Of a stretch of 64,000 nucleotides of DNA, positions 28,665 through 36,723 are shown piece after piece. Source of the DNA: Streptomyces sp. NBC_00878 (GTDB lineage Bacteria > Actinomycetota > Actinomycetes > Streptomycetales > Streptomycetaceae); assembly GCF_026341515.1 (NCBI RefSeq), contig NZ_JAPEOK010000001.1, forward strand, positions 1,860,001 to 1,924,000, read 5' to 3'. The notes below the pieces were generated by a model. It saw only the letters and a program-made list of their open reading frames with translations, ran no database searches and was not told the DNA's origin. The translations under genes were made by a program, and so were the position numbers. Each line of letters opens with the position of its first letter. Position 1 is the first letter of the stretch.

Positions 28665-30584
28665 GTGCGCCGACGTGTGTGGGGTAGGACCGTCGTTCTC
28701 GCTCTGCTCGTGGTGACGGTGTCGGTGCCCGCGACTGCCGCGTCGCCGGCGTTGCCCGCACCGCCCGGGTTGCCCGCGTTGCCCGCGGCGCCCGCCAAGA
28801 AGGGGCCGCTGCCTCTGGAGCGGCTCTTCGACAACACCGCCGTCAGCGACGACGCGCGGCCCGCGGAGGCGGACTTCGACGGCTCGGGCAACTCCCTGTC
28901 GGCGCAGGACCTGACCGCCGCGGGCTGGACGCCCGGACGCTCTCTGACGGTCCAGGGCGCCCGGCTGAAGTGGCCCCGCCGGACGGCGGGCGAGCCCGAC
29001 AACGTACGCGCCGACGGCCAGTCCGTACAGATCGGTGGTCGCGGTGACGCACTCGCCTTCCTCGTGGCGGGCACCGGCGGCGACCGCGGAGACGCAGGGG
29101 CGCGTCGGTGCCGGGACCACGAGCGCGCGGAGGCCCGAAGGGTTGAGCACGGTCGTGGTCCCGGCACCGACTGGAGCGCCCCGGAGGCGAAGCAATGTGC
29201 CGCCGCGAGTGGTACGGGTGTGGTGCGGTACGCGGACGGCTCGCTCTCCTCGTACCGGCTGACCGCGTCCGACTGGCGCGGCGGCCCGCTCGCCACCAAG
29301 GCCGTGGCGCTGCCGCACATCAACACGCCCGGTGGTCAACTCGCCCAGAAAGCACGGCTGTACGTCGTGACCGTGCCGCTCGCCGCAGGGCGCGAGGTGG
29401 CCTCGGTGGAGCTGCCGCGCAATGGCGACCTGCATGTGTTCGCGCTCTCGGTGCGCGCCGACTCCCTTGACTGGACCGGGAGTTGGGCCGCATCGACCTC
29501 GGGCTACCCGGCGGTCGGGCCGTGGACGGACCGGACGCTGCGGCTCGTGGTGCACACCTCGGCGGGCGGGCCTCGGGTACGGATCCGGCTCGACAACACC
29601 TTCGCTGCCGCGCCCGTACGGATCGGCAGCGCGACGGTGGCCGTCCAGGCGTCCGGCGCGAGTCCGCGGAGCACGCCCGTGCCGCTGTCGTTCCAGGGCG
29701 CGGCGGGCACCGAGATCCCGGCAGGAGCACAGGCGTTCAGCGATCCGCTGGGCTTCGACGTGCCCGCGGACGCCAATCTGCTCGTGAGCTTCCATCTGCC
29801 CGGGACGGTGACGGCGGCGCCCGTGCACAGCCTGGCCGTCCAGCAGTCGTACGTCAGCACGCCGGGCGACCATGCCGGGGACGGCACCCCGGACGCGTAC
29901 ACCTCGACGATCGGCACGTGGCCGCTGCTGAGCGGTGTCGACGTGGGCGGCGGGCCCGGATCCGTCGTCCTGCTCGGCGACTCGATCACGGACGGCGAGA
30001 AGTCCACCCGGGACGCCAACCGGCGCTGGCCCAATGTGCTCGCGACACGGCTGCTGAATCAGAGTGTGGTCCCGCGCTATGGGGTCCTCAACCATGGGAT
30101 TTCGGCGAACCGTGTGGTGAGCGACCGCTACACGGGTGATGGTGTCTCCACGGACACAGGTGGGGTGAGCGCGCTCCATCGGCTCGACCGGGACGTCCTC
30201 GCCCAGACGTCGGCACGTACCGTCGTCGTCTTCCAGGGAGTCAACGACGTCCGCTGGGGAGCGAAGGCGGAGCAGGTCGTGGCCGGGCTGGTGGAGATCG
30301 CCGAGCGGGCCCGTGCGCGGGGGCTGAGGGTGCTGGTGGCGACGATCGCGCCCTGCGAGGGGGAAGCGCGATGCACCGCCGCGGTTGATGCCGAGCGGGT
30401 CGGTGTGAACCAGTGGATCCGGGGTGGGGCCGGGTTCGACGGGGTGCTCGACTTCGATGTGGTGTTGCGGGATCCTTCGCATCCCGCGCGGATGCTTCCC
30501 GCCTATGACAGCGGGGATCATCTGCATCCTGGGGATGCGGGGCTTGCTGCGCTGGCTGAGTCGGTGGACCTGAGGCTGTTGTAG
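28665..30584 (+). CDS. Secreted SGNH/GDSL hydrolase with an in-frame palindromic insertion
   Basis: A 639-residue exported esterase-like protein. After a signal peptide (residues ~1-26) comes a beta-rich N-terminal domain. The C-terminal SGNH domain has block I VVLLGDSITDG with the nucleophile Ser, the block III-like VVFQGVNDVRWG, and the Asp-x-x-His motif DHLHPGDAG. Substrate is unknown; relatives are acyl or xylan esterases. Between FLVAGT and CAAASGTGVVRYADG an in-frame ~126-bp segment rich in Arg, Gly and His interrupts the otherwise regular domain; it is the palindromic element at 29097-29182 plus flanks. GTG start with GGGAGGAG ribosome site. Confidence 0.85.
   Translation: MRRRVWGRTVVLALLVVTVSVPATAASPALPAPPGLPALPAAPAKKGPLPLERLFDNTAVSDDARPAEADFDGSGNSLSAQDLTAAGWTPGRSLTVQGARLKWPRRTAGEPDNVRADGQSVQIGGRGDALAFLVAGTGGDRGDAGARRCRDHERAEARRVEHGRGPGTDWSAPEAKQCAAASGTGVVRYADGSLSSYRLTASDWRGGPLATKAVALPHINTPGGQLAQKARLYVVTVPLAAGREVASVELPRNGDLHVFALSVRADSLDWTGSWAASTSGYPAVGPWTDRTLRLVVHTSAGGPRVRIRLDNTFAAAPVRIGSATVAVQASGASPRSTPVPLSFQGAAGTEIPAGAQAFSDPLGFDVPADANLLVSFHLPGTVTAAPVHSLAVQQSYVSTPGDHAGDGTPDAYTSTIGTWPLLSGVDVGGGPGSVVLLGDSITDGEKSTRDANRRWPNVLATRLLNQSVVPRYGVLNHGISANRVVSDRYTGDGVSTDTGGVSALHRLDRDVLAQTSARTVVVFQGVNDVRWGAKAEQVVAGLVEIAERARARGLRVLVATIAPCEGEARCTAAVDAERVGVNQWIRGGAGFDGVLDFDVVLRDPSHPARMLPAYDSGDHLHPGDAGLAALAESVDLRLL
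29097..29182. mobile_element. MITE-like long palindrome inserted in frame in the SGNH hydrolase gene
   Basis: GTCGGTGCCGGGACCACG (29104-29121) is repeated as a perfect 18-bp inverted copy at 29154-29171 around a 32-base loop. The stem extends outward as GGGGCGC (29097-29103) with GCGCCCC (29176-29182), with a four-base bulge (29172-29175). It interrupts homologous coding sequence in frame, so the best explanation is insertion of a small palindromic element whose length is a multiple of three. No target-site duplication could be assigned with confidence. Confidence 0.6.
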
Positions 30585-30627
30585 GCGCGGGCTCTTCTTG
30601 GTGGGGTCTCGCTTCGACTGCCGGTTC

Positions 30628-30685
30628 GTCGTGGCTGGGCGCGCCCACGCGGCGGAGCCGCATATGTCACAGCCCCGCGCCCCTA
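30628..30685. repeat. Dispersed repeat family A, copy 3
   Basis: A third copy of the block found at 14251 and 19441 (GTCGTGGCTGGGCGCGCCCA ... ACAGCCCCGCGCCCCT), here in the gap between convergent genes. It is followed by a partial second copy (CGTCGTGGAGTTCCCTGCGC) ending at ~30733. It probably helps terminate both converging transcripts. Confidence 0.8.
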
Positions 30686-30736
30686 CAGGGCGTTCGACTG
30701 CGGGTCCGTCGTGGAGTTCCCTGCGCCCCTTGAGGG

Positions 30737-31516
30737 CTATACGTCCAGGTCGACTACCACGGGGGCGTGGTCCGAGGCGCCCTTGCCCTTGCGTTCCTCT
30801 CGGTCCACGTAGGCGTCGGTGACCGCCTTGGCGAAGGGCTCGTTGCCGTAGACGAGGTCGATGCGCATGCCGCGGTTCTTGGGGAAGGCGAGCTGGCGGT
30901 AGTCCCAGTACGTGTACGGGTGGTCGTACTTGAGGGGGCGCGGGACGACGTCCGCGAGGCCCGCCTCACGCAGGGAGGTGAGGGCGGCGCGCTCGGCCGG
31001 GGTGACGTGGGTGAGGCCCTCGAAGGCGGCCACGTCGTAGACGTCGTCGTCCGTCGGTGCCACGTTGTAGTCGCCCAGCACCGCGAAGGGGCGGCTGCCG
31101 ACCGCGTCGCCCGCGACCGCCGCCTTGAGGGCCTCGAACCACTGGAGCTTGTACGCGTAGTGGGCGTGGTCCACCTCGCGGCCGTTCGGCACGTAGACCG
31201 ACCAGACGCGGACCGGGCCGCAGGTCGCGGAGACGGCCCGGGGCTCCTCTGCGCCGTCGTAACCGGGATCGCCGGGCAGGCCCTTGACGACGTCTTCGAG
31301 GCCTACGCGGGAGATCACCGCGACGCCGTTCCACCGCCCGGTCGCGTGGACCGCCGCCTCGTAGCCCAGCTCGCGCAGCTCGGTGACCGGGAACTTCTCG
31401 GCCGCGACCTTGGCCTCCTGGAGGCACAGCACGTCCGTGCCGCTGCTCTCCAGCCAGGCCAGCAGCCTCGGGAGACGGGCGGTGATCGAGTTCACGTTCC
31501 AGGTGGCGATACGCAT
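30737..31516 (-). CDS. xth: Exodeoxyribonuclease III
   Basis: A 259-residue Mg-dependent AP endonuclease/3'-exonuclease for base-excision repair. Family blocks are complete: MRIATWNVNSI (N-terminal Asn), Glu34 in LCLQEAK, VPNGREVDH, GDYNVAPTDDDV with the catalytic Asp/Asn, and the terminal SDHAPVVVDLDV catalytic His. The ATG at 31516 gives the standard N-terminus; an upstream in-frame start only adds ten unconserved residues. It is adjacent to, and on the same strand as, the MBL-fold gene, 30 bp away, and may be cotranscribed. Confidence 0.95.
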   Translation of the reverse strand: MRIATWNVNSITARLPRLLAWLESSGTDVLCLQEAKVAAEKFPVTELRELGYEAAVHATGRWNGVAVISRVGLEDVVKGLPGDPGYDGAEEPRAVSATCGPVRVWSVYVPNGREVDHAHYAYKLQWFEALKAAVAGDAVGSRPFAVLGDYNVAPTDDDVYDVAAFEGLTHVTPAERAALTSLREAGLADVVPRPLKYDHPYTYWDYRQLAFPKNRGMRIDLVYGNEPFAKAVTDAYVDREERKGKGASDHAPVVVDLDV

Positions 31517-31546
31517 GCCACACAACCTACCGGGCGGGTCTGACAC

Positions 31547-32182
31547 TCAGAGGTCGGCGGTCTCGCCCGGGGCCAGCCGCAGGTGCTCGGAGCCGCCCAA
31601 GGCGCCGATCTGACGGTCGTAGATGGGGCGCGCGAGGTCGGTCAGCAGGGCGTCGTGGATGTCGTACGCGCGCTGCGGCTTGACCTCGCGGACGTAGTCG
31701 ATGACCTCGGAGATCTTGCTCCAGGGGGCCATGACGGGGAGCATCAGCGTCTCGACCGGGTGTTCGGGGACGGTGAGGGCGTCGCCGGGGTGGAAGACCC
31801 GGCCGCCGTCGACGAGGTAGCCGACGTTCGTGACGCGCGGGATGTCCGGGTGGATCACGGCGTGCAGTTCGCCGTGGACCTGAACGTCGAAGCCCGCGGC
31901 GGAGAACGTGTCGCCGTGGCCGACGGTGTGCACCCGGCCCGGGAACGCGGCCGAGATCTGGTCCGCGACGGATTTCAGCGTCCAGATCTCCGCGTCCGGG
32001 TTGGCCTCCAGGCCCGCCCGCAGGTGCCCCTCGCTGAAGTGGTCGGCGTGCTCGTGCGTGACGAGGATCGCGTCCGCGCCGATCGCGGCGTTCTCCTCGC
32101 TGAAGGCGCCGGGGTCGATGACGAGTGTGCGGCCGTCCTTCTCCAGACGGACGCAGGCGTGCGACTTCTTGGTGAGCTTCAT
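31547..32182 (-). CDS. MBL-fold metal-dependent hydrolase (UlaG-like)
   Basis: A 211-residue metallo-beta-lactamase-fold protein with the zinc-binding motif VTHEHADHFSEGH (His43, His45, Asp47, His48), a second ligand in HPDIPRVTNVGYLVDGG and the Asp in FHPGDALTVP. Small stand-alone proteins of this type are annotated as UlaG-like lactonases or generic hydrolases; the substrate is unknown. The ATG encoding MKLTKKSHACV is chosen; another ATG three codons upstream is in frame. It lies between the fused beta-ketoadipate enzyme and exonuclease III on the same strand. Confidence 0.85.
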   Translation of the reverse strand: MKLTKKSHACVRLEKDGRTLVIDPGAFSEENAAIGADAILVTHEHADHFSEGHLRAGLEANPDAEIWTLKSVADQISAAFPGRVHTVGHGDTFSAAGFDVQVHGELHAVIHPDIPRVTNVGYLVDGGRVFHPGDALTVPEHPVETLMLPVMAPWSKISEVIDYVREVKPQRAYDIHDALLTDLARPIYDRQIGALGGSEHLRLAPGETADL

Positions 32183-32252
32183 GGTGCCCATCCTGCCTCG
32201 CACAGCGGCGTACGGGTGGCGCGGCCCGGTGGTGGCGCCACCCGTCCGTAGG

Positions 32253-33551
32253 TCATTCCTGCGGTGTGGTCTCCTCGCGGATGACCTGCTGGGCCACCTT
32301 GAAGGCGCTGTTCGCGGCCGGTACGCCGCAGTAGACGGCCGCGTGGAGGAGCACCTCCTTGATCTCGACCGGCGTGAGGCCGTTGCGCAGAGCGGCCCGG
32401 GTGTGGAAGGCCAGCTCGTCGAGGTGGCCGCCCGCGACCAGGGCGGTGAGCGTGACGCAGCTGCGCGAACGCCGGTCGAGGCCGGGCCGGTCCCAGATCT
32501 CGCCCCAGGCATACCGGGTGACGAACTCCTGGAAGTCCCCGGAGAACTCGTCGGCCTGGGCCAGCGCCCGGTCCACATGCGCGTCCCCGAGCACCTCACG
32601 GCGGACCTTGATGCCCGCGTCGTACGGGTCGGGTCTGCCCAGCATCGGCTCGGGCTGCACGGCGGGGGCGATCTCGGCGACGGGGGACATCTGCGGCGGC
32701 GCGGCCAGGGCCGGGTTCGCCTGCGGCACCACGACCGCCATCTGCCCGGTGGACGAGTCGTAGGCGGGCTGCTGCCAGGCGGTGGAGAAGTGCCGTACGA
32801 GGAGGTCCGTGACCGCGGCGGGCTGCTCCACGGGGACCAGGTGCGAGGCGCCGGGCACGACGGCGAGGCGGGCGTCCGGTATCCCGGCGACCAGGGTGCG
32901 GGCCTCGGCGGGGCCGGTGACCTGGTCGTCGGAGCCGACCAGGACGAGCGTCGGCACCCCGATCCGGCCCAGCTCGGCACGGATGTCGAACGAGGCCAGC
33001 GCCTCGCACGCGGCGATGTAGCAGCCCGGGTCCGTGGTGCGCACCATCTGTACGGCCCACTCGGTGATCGCGGGCTGCGCCGCGGCGAACCCACTGGTGA
33101 ACCAGCGCTCCGGAGACATCCGCGCGATGGGGTCGAGGCCGTTCGTCCTTACGATCACGCCGCGCTGCCGGAACTCGTCGGCCGTGCCGAAGCGAGGCGA
33201 GGCCGCGATCAGCGTGAGCGACGCGAGGCGCTCCGGGTGGCGCAGCGCGAGCTCGGCTCCGATGGCACCACCGAGCGCGCAGCCCGCGTATCCGAACCGG
33301 TGGACGCCCAGCCCGTCGAGCGTGACGAGCAGCCGCTCGGCCAGCTCGGTGACCGAACCGGCCGGGTGCGCGGGCGCGCCGCCGTGGCCGGGCAGGTCGA
33401 AGCGGAAGATCCGCCACTGCTTGGCCAGCTCCGGGACCTGCCGGTCCCACATGTGCCATGTCGTACCCAGTGAGGGGCCCAGGATCAGCACAGGTGCGTC
33501 TTCTGGCCCGTCAAAGCGGTATTGAAGGGTGTTGGTCGTACTCTCGCTCAC
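32253..33551 (-). CDS. pcaL: Fused 3-oxoadipate enol-lactone hydrolase / 4-carboxymuconolactone decarboxylase
   Basis: A 432-residue bifunctional protein of the protocatechuate branch of the beta-ketoadipate pathway. Residues ~1-265 are an alpha/beta hydrolase (ILGPSLGTTWHMWDRQV, FDLPGHGGAP, VLVGSDDQVT, PGASHLVPVEQP). Residues ~310-425 are a carboxymuconolactone decarboxylase domain (GDAHVDRALA, YAWGEIWDRPGLDRRSRS, NGLTPVEIKEVLLHAAVYCG). This fusion is known from Streptomyces as PcaL. Odd point: the nucleophile elbow reads GYAGCALGGAIG, with Ala92 where the catalytic Ser of the G-x-S-x-G motif is expected and Cys91 before it. Unlike usual pca operons it stands alone here; thiolase and CoA-transferase genes lie 28 kb away. 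GTG start with GGGAG site. Confidence 0.88.
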   Translation of the reverse strand: MSESTTNTLQYRFDGPEDAPVLILGPSLGTTWHMWDRQVPELAKQWRIFRFDLPGHGGAPAHPAGSVTELAERLLVTLDGLGVHRFGYAGCALGGAIGAELALRHPERLASLTLIAASPRFGTADEFRQRGVIVRTNGLDPIARMSPERWFTSGFAAAQPAITEWAVQMVRTTDPGCYIAACEALASFDIRAELGRIGVPTLVLVGSDDQVTGPAEARTLVAGIPDARLAVVPGASHLVPVEQPAAVTDLLVRHFSTAWQQPAYDSSTGQMAVVVPQANPALAAPPQMSPVAEIAPAVQPEPMLGRPDPYDAGIKVRREVLGDAHVDRALAQADEFSGDFQEFVTRYAWGEIWDRPGLDRRSRSCVTLTALVAGGHLDELAFHTRAALRNGLTPVEIKEVLLHAAVYCGVPAANSAFKVAQQVIREETTPQE

Positions 33552-33810
33552 CCGGCTCACGCTCCCACATCTCACGATTTCTCACACGCTTGGGCCGGAT
33601 CCCCATGCAAGCCGTCCCACGTTATGGAAGCCTCGCGAAGATTCTCCGCACCGGGCTTCACACACCACCGCCGCGCTCCGGCACTCCGCCGTCGGCCAGG
33701 TACATCGGCCAGGCACATGAGTCTCGATGCGCGTGCATCGTACCGACGCATCCTGTTCACGCCGTTGACGAGCAGTGCGCCGCCTGCTCCACCCAGCCCG
33801 CTCTCCGTCG

Positions 33811-36723
33811 TCACAGGTCGGCCGGGGAGCCCAGGCCCGTGAGGGCGCCGACCGGGTCGAGGTCGGGGGTGCCTCGGGGCCACCAGTCGTCGTGGCCCGG
33901 TTCCGACTCGTAGGCGTACCAGAGGCCGTCGTGGCCCAGCCGGAGCTGTATGTGGCCGCGGGGGTGGGTGAGGTGGTTGTGCCAAGGGCGGAAGGCGGGG
34001 AAGTCGGCGGCCAGGAGCAGCGGGCGGGCCCGGTCGAAACGGCCCGCCGGCGGGTCCCAGGGCTCTTCGAGGACGGCGAGCCCTTCCAGTCCGCCCTGCC
34101 GCCACGCGGCGACGGCCCGCGCCAGCTCCGCCGGGGTGCGGCCGACGGCGGTGGCCAGGGACGCGTACAGGGCGCGGGTCGTGGCGGTGAGGCCGGAACC
34201 GGGGCGGATGGCCGCGAGGCGGACAGCGTCCTGCCAGAGGGTCAGCTCCGCCACGGGGTCACGGCCCGTCGTGAGCAACGCGTGCGCGCGGGCTGCCGCG
34301 TCGGTGGCCAACTGGTCCAGCGCGAACGGGTCCGGGCCGCCGGGGGACGCCGGGTAGGCCGGGGGCTGCCCTGGGTGCGCGGGCGGCGGCAACGGGGCCG
34401 GGAGCGGCGGCAGTGTGCGGGGCGCGAGGGCGTCGGCGGCTCGTACGCCGGGCAGTGCCGGTTCCCGCTCGGACCGGGCCGAGCGCGCCGCCAGGGTGGC
34501 GCTGCGCCGGGACAGCGCGTCCAGCAGCTCGCGTTCGCCCCGGCCGCGCGACAGGAGGAGGACGAAGGGGTCTTCGTCCAGCAGCCGCGCCGTCTGGTAG
34601 CAGAGCGCGGCCGCGTGTTTGCAGGGGTGGCCGGAATCGGGGCAACTGCACTGCGGTACGAGGTCGCCGGGGCCGGGGAGCAGACCCACTCCGCTGTCGG
34701 CGAGCGACTGGGGCAGGTCCTTGTCGAGCAACGCCGCGATGTGCCCCGGCCGTTCGGCCGCGGCGTCGAGGAACCGCTCCCAGTCGTCGTCCGAGAGCGT
34801 ACGCATCCGGATCTGCACCCGGTACGGACGCGGTCGGCTGCCGTGCACGTAGGCGAGCACGAGCCCGGGCGTGACGGTGATGGCGTCCACGTGCCCCTCC
34901 CGCGCGTACGCCTTCCCCCGGCCGAGCCGTGCCGCGTCCAACGCCATCTCCTCCAACGCGGCCACCCACGCGTTCCCCCACCACGTCTCGGCGAATCCGC
35001 CCGTGCCGTGCGTGCCCTGCGGCCGCGCGGGCAGGGCGGGGAAAGTGCGCCGCAGCTCACCGTCGCGGCCCGGGGCGGCCATGGAGCGTGCGGGCACCGC
35101 GGTGCGGGGCTGTTCGGGAGCGGGGTGGAGGGCGGGGGCGACTTCGGAGGGAGATTCCGGTACGGAGGTGACGTCGGCATGGGGTGCGGGTGCGGGTGCG
35201 GGCGTGACACCAGGGTGGGGCGCGGGCGAGGCGTCGGCGTGAGTCGGGGGCGCGTTGTCCGAGCGGGTTACGGATGTGGGTGCGTGGGTGCCTTGAGAGT
35301 CACGGGCTGCCCTGGCCATGGCGGCTCGTACGGCGTCGGCGATCGATCCGCCGCCTGTCGACGACTCTGCCGCGCCGGAGGATGGCGCGGGCTCGCGCTC
35401 GGGCTGCGGCTCCGACTGGTGCTTCGGCCGGGTCTTCAGCGGGGTGTTCGACTGCGGCTCGACGGACGGCAGGTGCTCGTCGCCGGAGACCGGTTCGGCG
35501 TCGGGCTCGGTGGCGGCGGCGTCCACGTCCACGTCCATGTCCATGTCCGCGTCCACGGGCCCTGCTGTGACGGCCGGGAGCAGCCGACCGACGGACCGAG
35601 CCTCGGGGTCGGGAACCGTCCCTGGAGGTGTAGTGCCCGGCCCGGCGTCGGCCTCCCTTTCCAGCCGGGCCGACAGGTCGAAGGCGTCGCCCAACCGGTC
35701 GGCCAACTCCTGGACGTGGGCCGCCGCGCGGCGGTTCGCCATCGTCGAACGGGACCCAGGGGCCCCGGGGTCAGCACCGCCTTGTCGCCTCCGACCCGTA
35801 ACTCCCTTGTCCCGGGCGGCGGTTCGCTCCTTCTCCGCCTGGACCCGCGCGGCACGCAACGCCTCGCGGGCCACGTCACCGGGGCGCGGTGATCCGGACC
35901 CCGCATGGGGTCGACCGGCCGCGGACGCCTCGGCCTCCGGCTCGGAGCCCTCGACTCCACCTGCGTCCGGTGCCCCATGCGCGTCCGGCATCCCACGCAC
36001 GTCCGAAGTCCGCTGAGTGTCCGCCACACCCTGCCTGCCTGGCGTCCGTTGCGTTGCTGACGCATCCTGCGCGTCCGGCATCTCGTGCACGTCCGGAGTC
36101 CGCTGAGTGTCCGGCACGCCCTGCCTGCCCGGCGTCCGTTGCCTTCCCGGCGCATCCCACATGCCTGGCTTCCCCTGCATGCCCGACGCATCCTGCATGC
36201 CCGGCGCCTCCTGCGCCTCCTCCGCCCGCGGGGCAGTACCGCCACCCGTGCGACCGGCCGCCGCGCGCCGCAACGCCTCGCGTGCCTTATCACCCGGACG
36301 GGGCCCCTGCAGCGCGGTCCCCTCGGCGGCTCGCCCTGCCCTGCTGGGCCCCGTCGGACGCGCGTCCGCCGTCGTGGGGCGCCCCTCCCCCGCACCGGCC
36401 GCCGCCCCGCTGACGTCCCCCCGCCGTGCCGCCCGCAGCGCACGCCGGGCGGCGTCAGCGGGCCGGGACCCACCAGCCGGAGGCGTTTCGGACGCCAAGG
36501 GCATCTCACCTGCCGGGAACACCTCATCTGCCGAGGACGTCTCACCGACCGGAGCCGCCTCGGCGCCCGGCGACTCCCCCTGTTCTGGCCGATCCACCTG
36601 ATCCGGACGGCCGGACCCCTCGGGCCGGTCGGACCCCTCCGGCCCCTCCGGCCGGTCAGGCCGGTCAGGCCGGTCAGGCCGGTCAGGCCGGTCAGGCCGG
36701 TCAGGCCGGTTCGTGGAAGACAT
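33811..36723 (-). CDS. SWIM zinc-finger protein with long disordered repeat-rich N-terminal half
   Basis: A 970-residue protein. The first ~580 residues are low complexity: RPD triplet repeats at residues ~4-25, then Pro/Gly/Asp-rich stretches containing a duplicated ~30-residue unit built on TPGRQGVPDTQRTPDV. The C-terminal ~390 residues are ordered and contain FAETWWGNAWVAALEEMALD (the usual start of this family) and the SWIM finger CSCPDSGHPCKH (Cys692, Cys694, Cys701, His703). SWIM proteins of this kind are found next to SNF2 helicases. Here the ATG shares a base with the helicase stop (TGATG), so the two are made together and probably act on DNA or chromatin-like substrates jointly. Confidence 0.85.
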   Translation of the reverse strand: MSSTNRPDRPDRPDRPDRPDRPDRPEGPEGSDRPEGSGRPDQVDRPEQGESPGAEAAPVGETSSADEVFPAGEMPLASETPPAGGSRPADAARRALRAARRGDVSGAAAGAGEGRPTTADARPTGPSRAGRAAEGTALQGPRPGDKAREALRRAAAGRTGGGTAPRAEEAQEAPGMQDASGMQGKPGMWDAPGRQRTPGRQGVPDTQRTPDVHEMPDAQDASATQRTPGRQGVADTQRTSDVRGMPDAHGAPDAGGVEGSEPEAEASAAGRPHAGSGSPRPGDVAREALRAARVQAEKERTAARDKGVTGRRRQGGADPGAPGSRSTMANRRAAAHVQELADRLGDAFDLSARLEREADAGPGTTPPGTVPDPEARSVGRLLPAVTAGPVDADMDMDVDVDAAATEPDAEPVSGDEHLPSVEPQSNTPLKTRPKHQSEPQPEREPAPSSGAAESSTGGGSIADAVRAAMARAARDSQGTHAPTSVTRSDNAPPTHADASPAPHPGVTPAPAPAPHADVTSVPESPSEVAPALHPAPEQPRTAVPARSMAAPGRDGELRRTFPALPARPQGTHGTGGFAETWWGNAWVAALEEMALDAARLGRGKAYAREGHVDAITVTPGLVLAYVHGSRPRPYRVQIRMRTLSDDDWERFLDAAAERPGHIAALLDKDLPQSLADSGVGLLPGPGDLVPQCSCPDSGHPCKHAAALCYQTARLLDEDPFVLLLSRGRGERELLDALSRRSATLAARSARSEREPALPGVRAADALAPRTLPPLPAPLPPPAHPGQPPAYPASPGGPDPFALDQLATDAAARAHALLTTGRDPVAELTLWQDAVRLAAIRPGSGLTATTRALYASLATAVGRTPAELARAVAAWRQGGLEGLAVLEEPWDPPAGRFDRARPLLLAADFPAFRPWHNHLTHPRGHIQLRLGHDGLWYAYESEPGHDDWWPRGTPDLDPVGALTGLGSPADL
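36651..36713. repeat. 9-bp tandem repeat, seven units, at the 5' end of the SWIM-protein gene
   Basis: Six perfect units of GCCGGTCAG (plus strand) and one altered unit encode the Asp-Arg-Pro triplets just after the start codon. The 9-bp period preserves frame, so copy-number change would lengthen or shorten the N-terminal tail only. Confidence 0.92.

Noticed and set aside
31547..33094. A longer version of the MBL-fold protein extending into the pcaL region
   Set aside because: The upstream ~300 codons are an out-of-frame reading of the pcaL gene; the family starts at MKLTKKSHACV.
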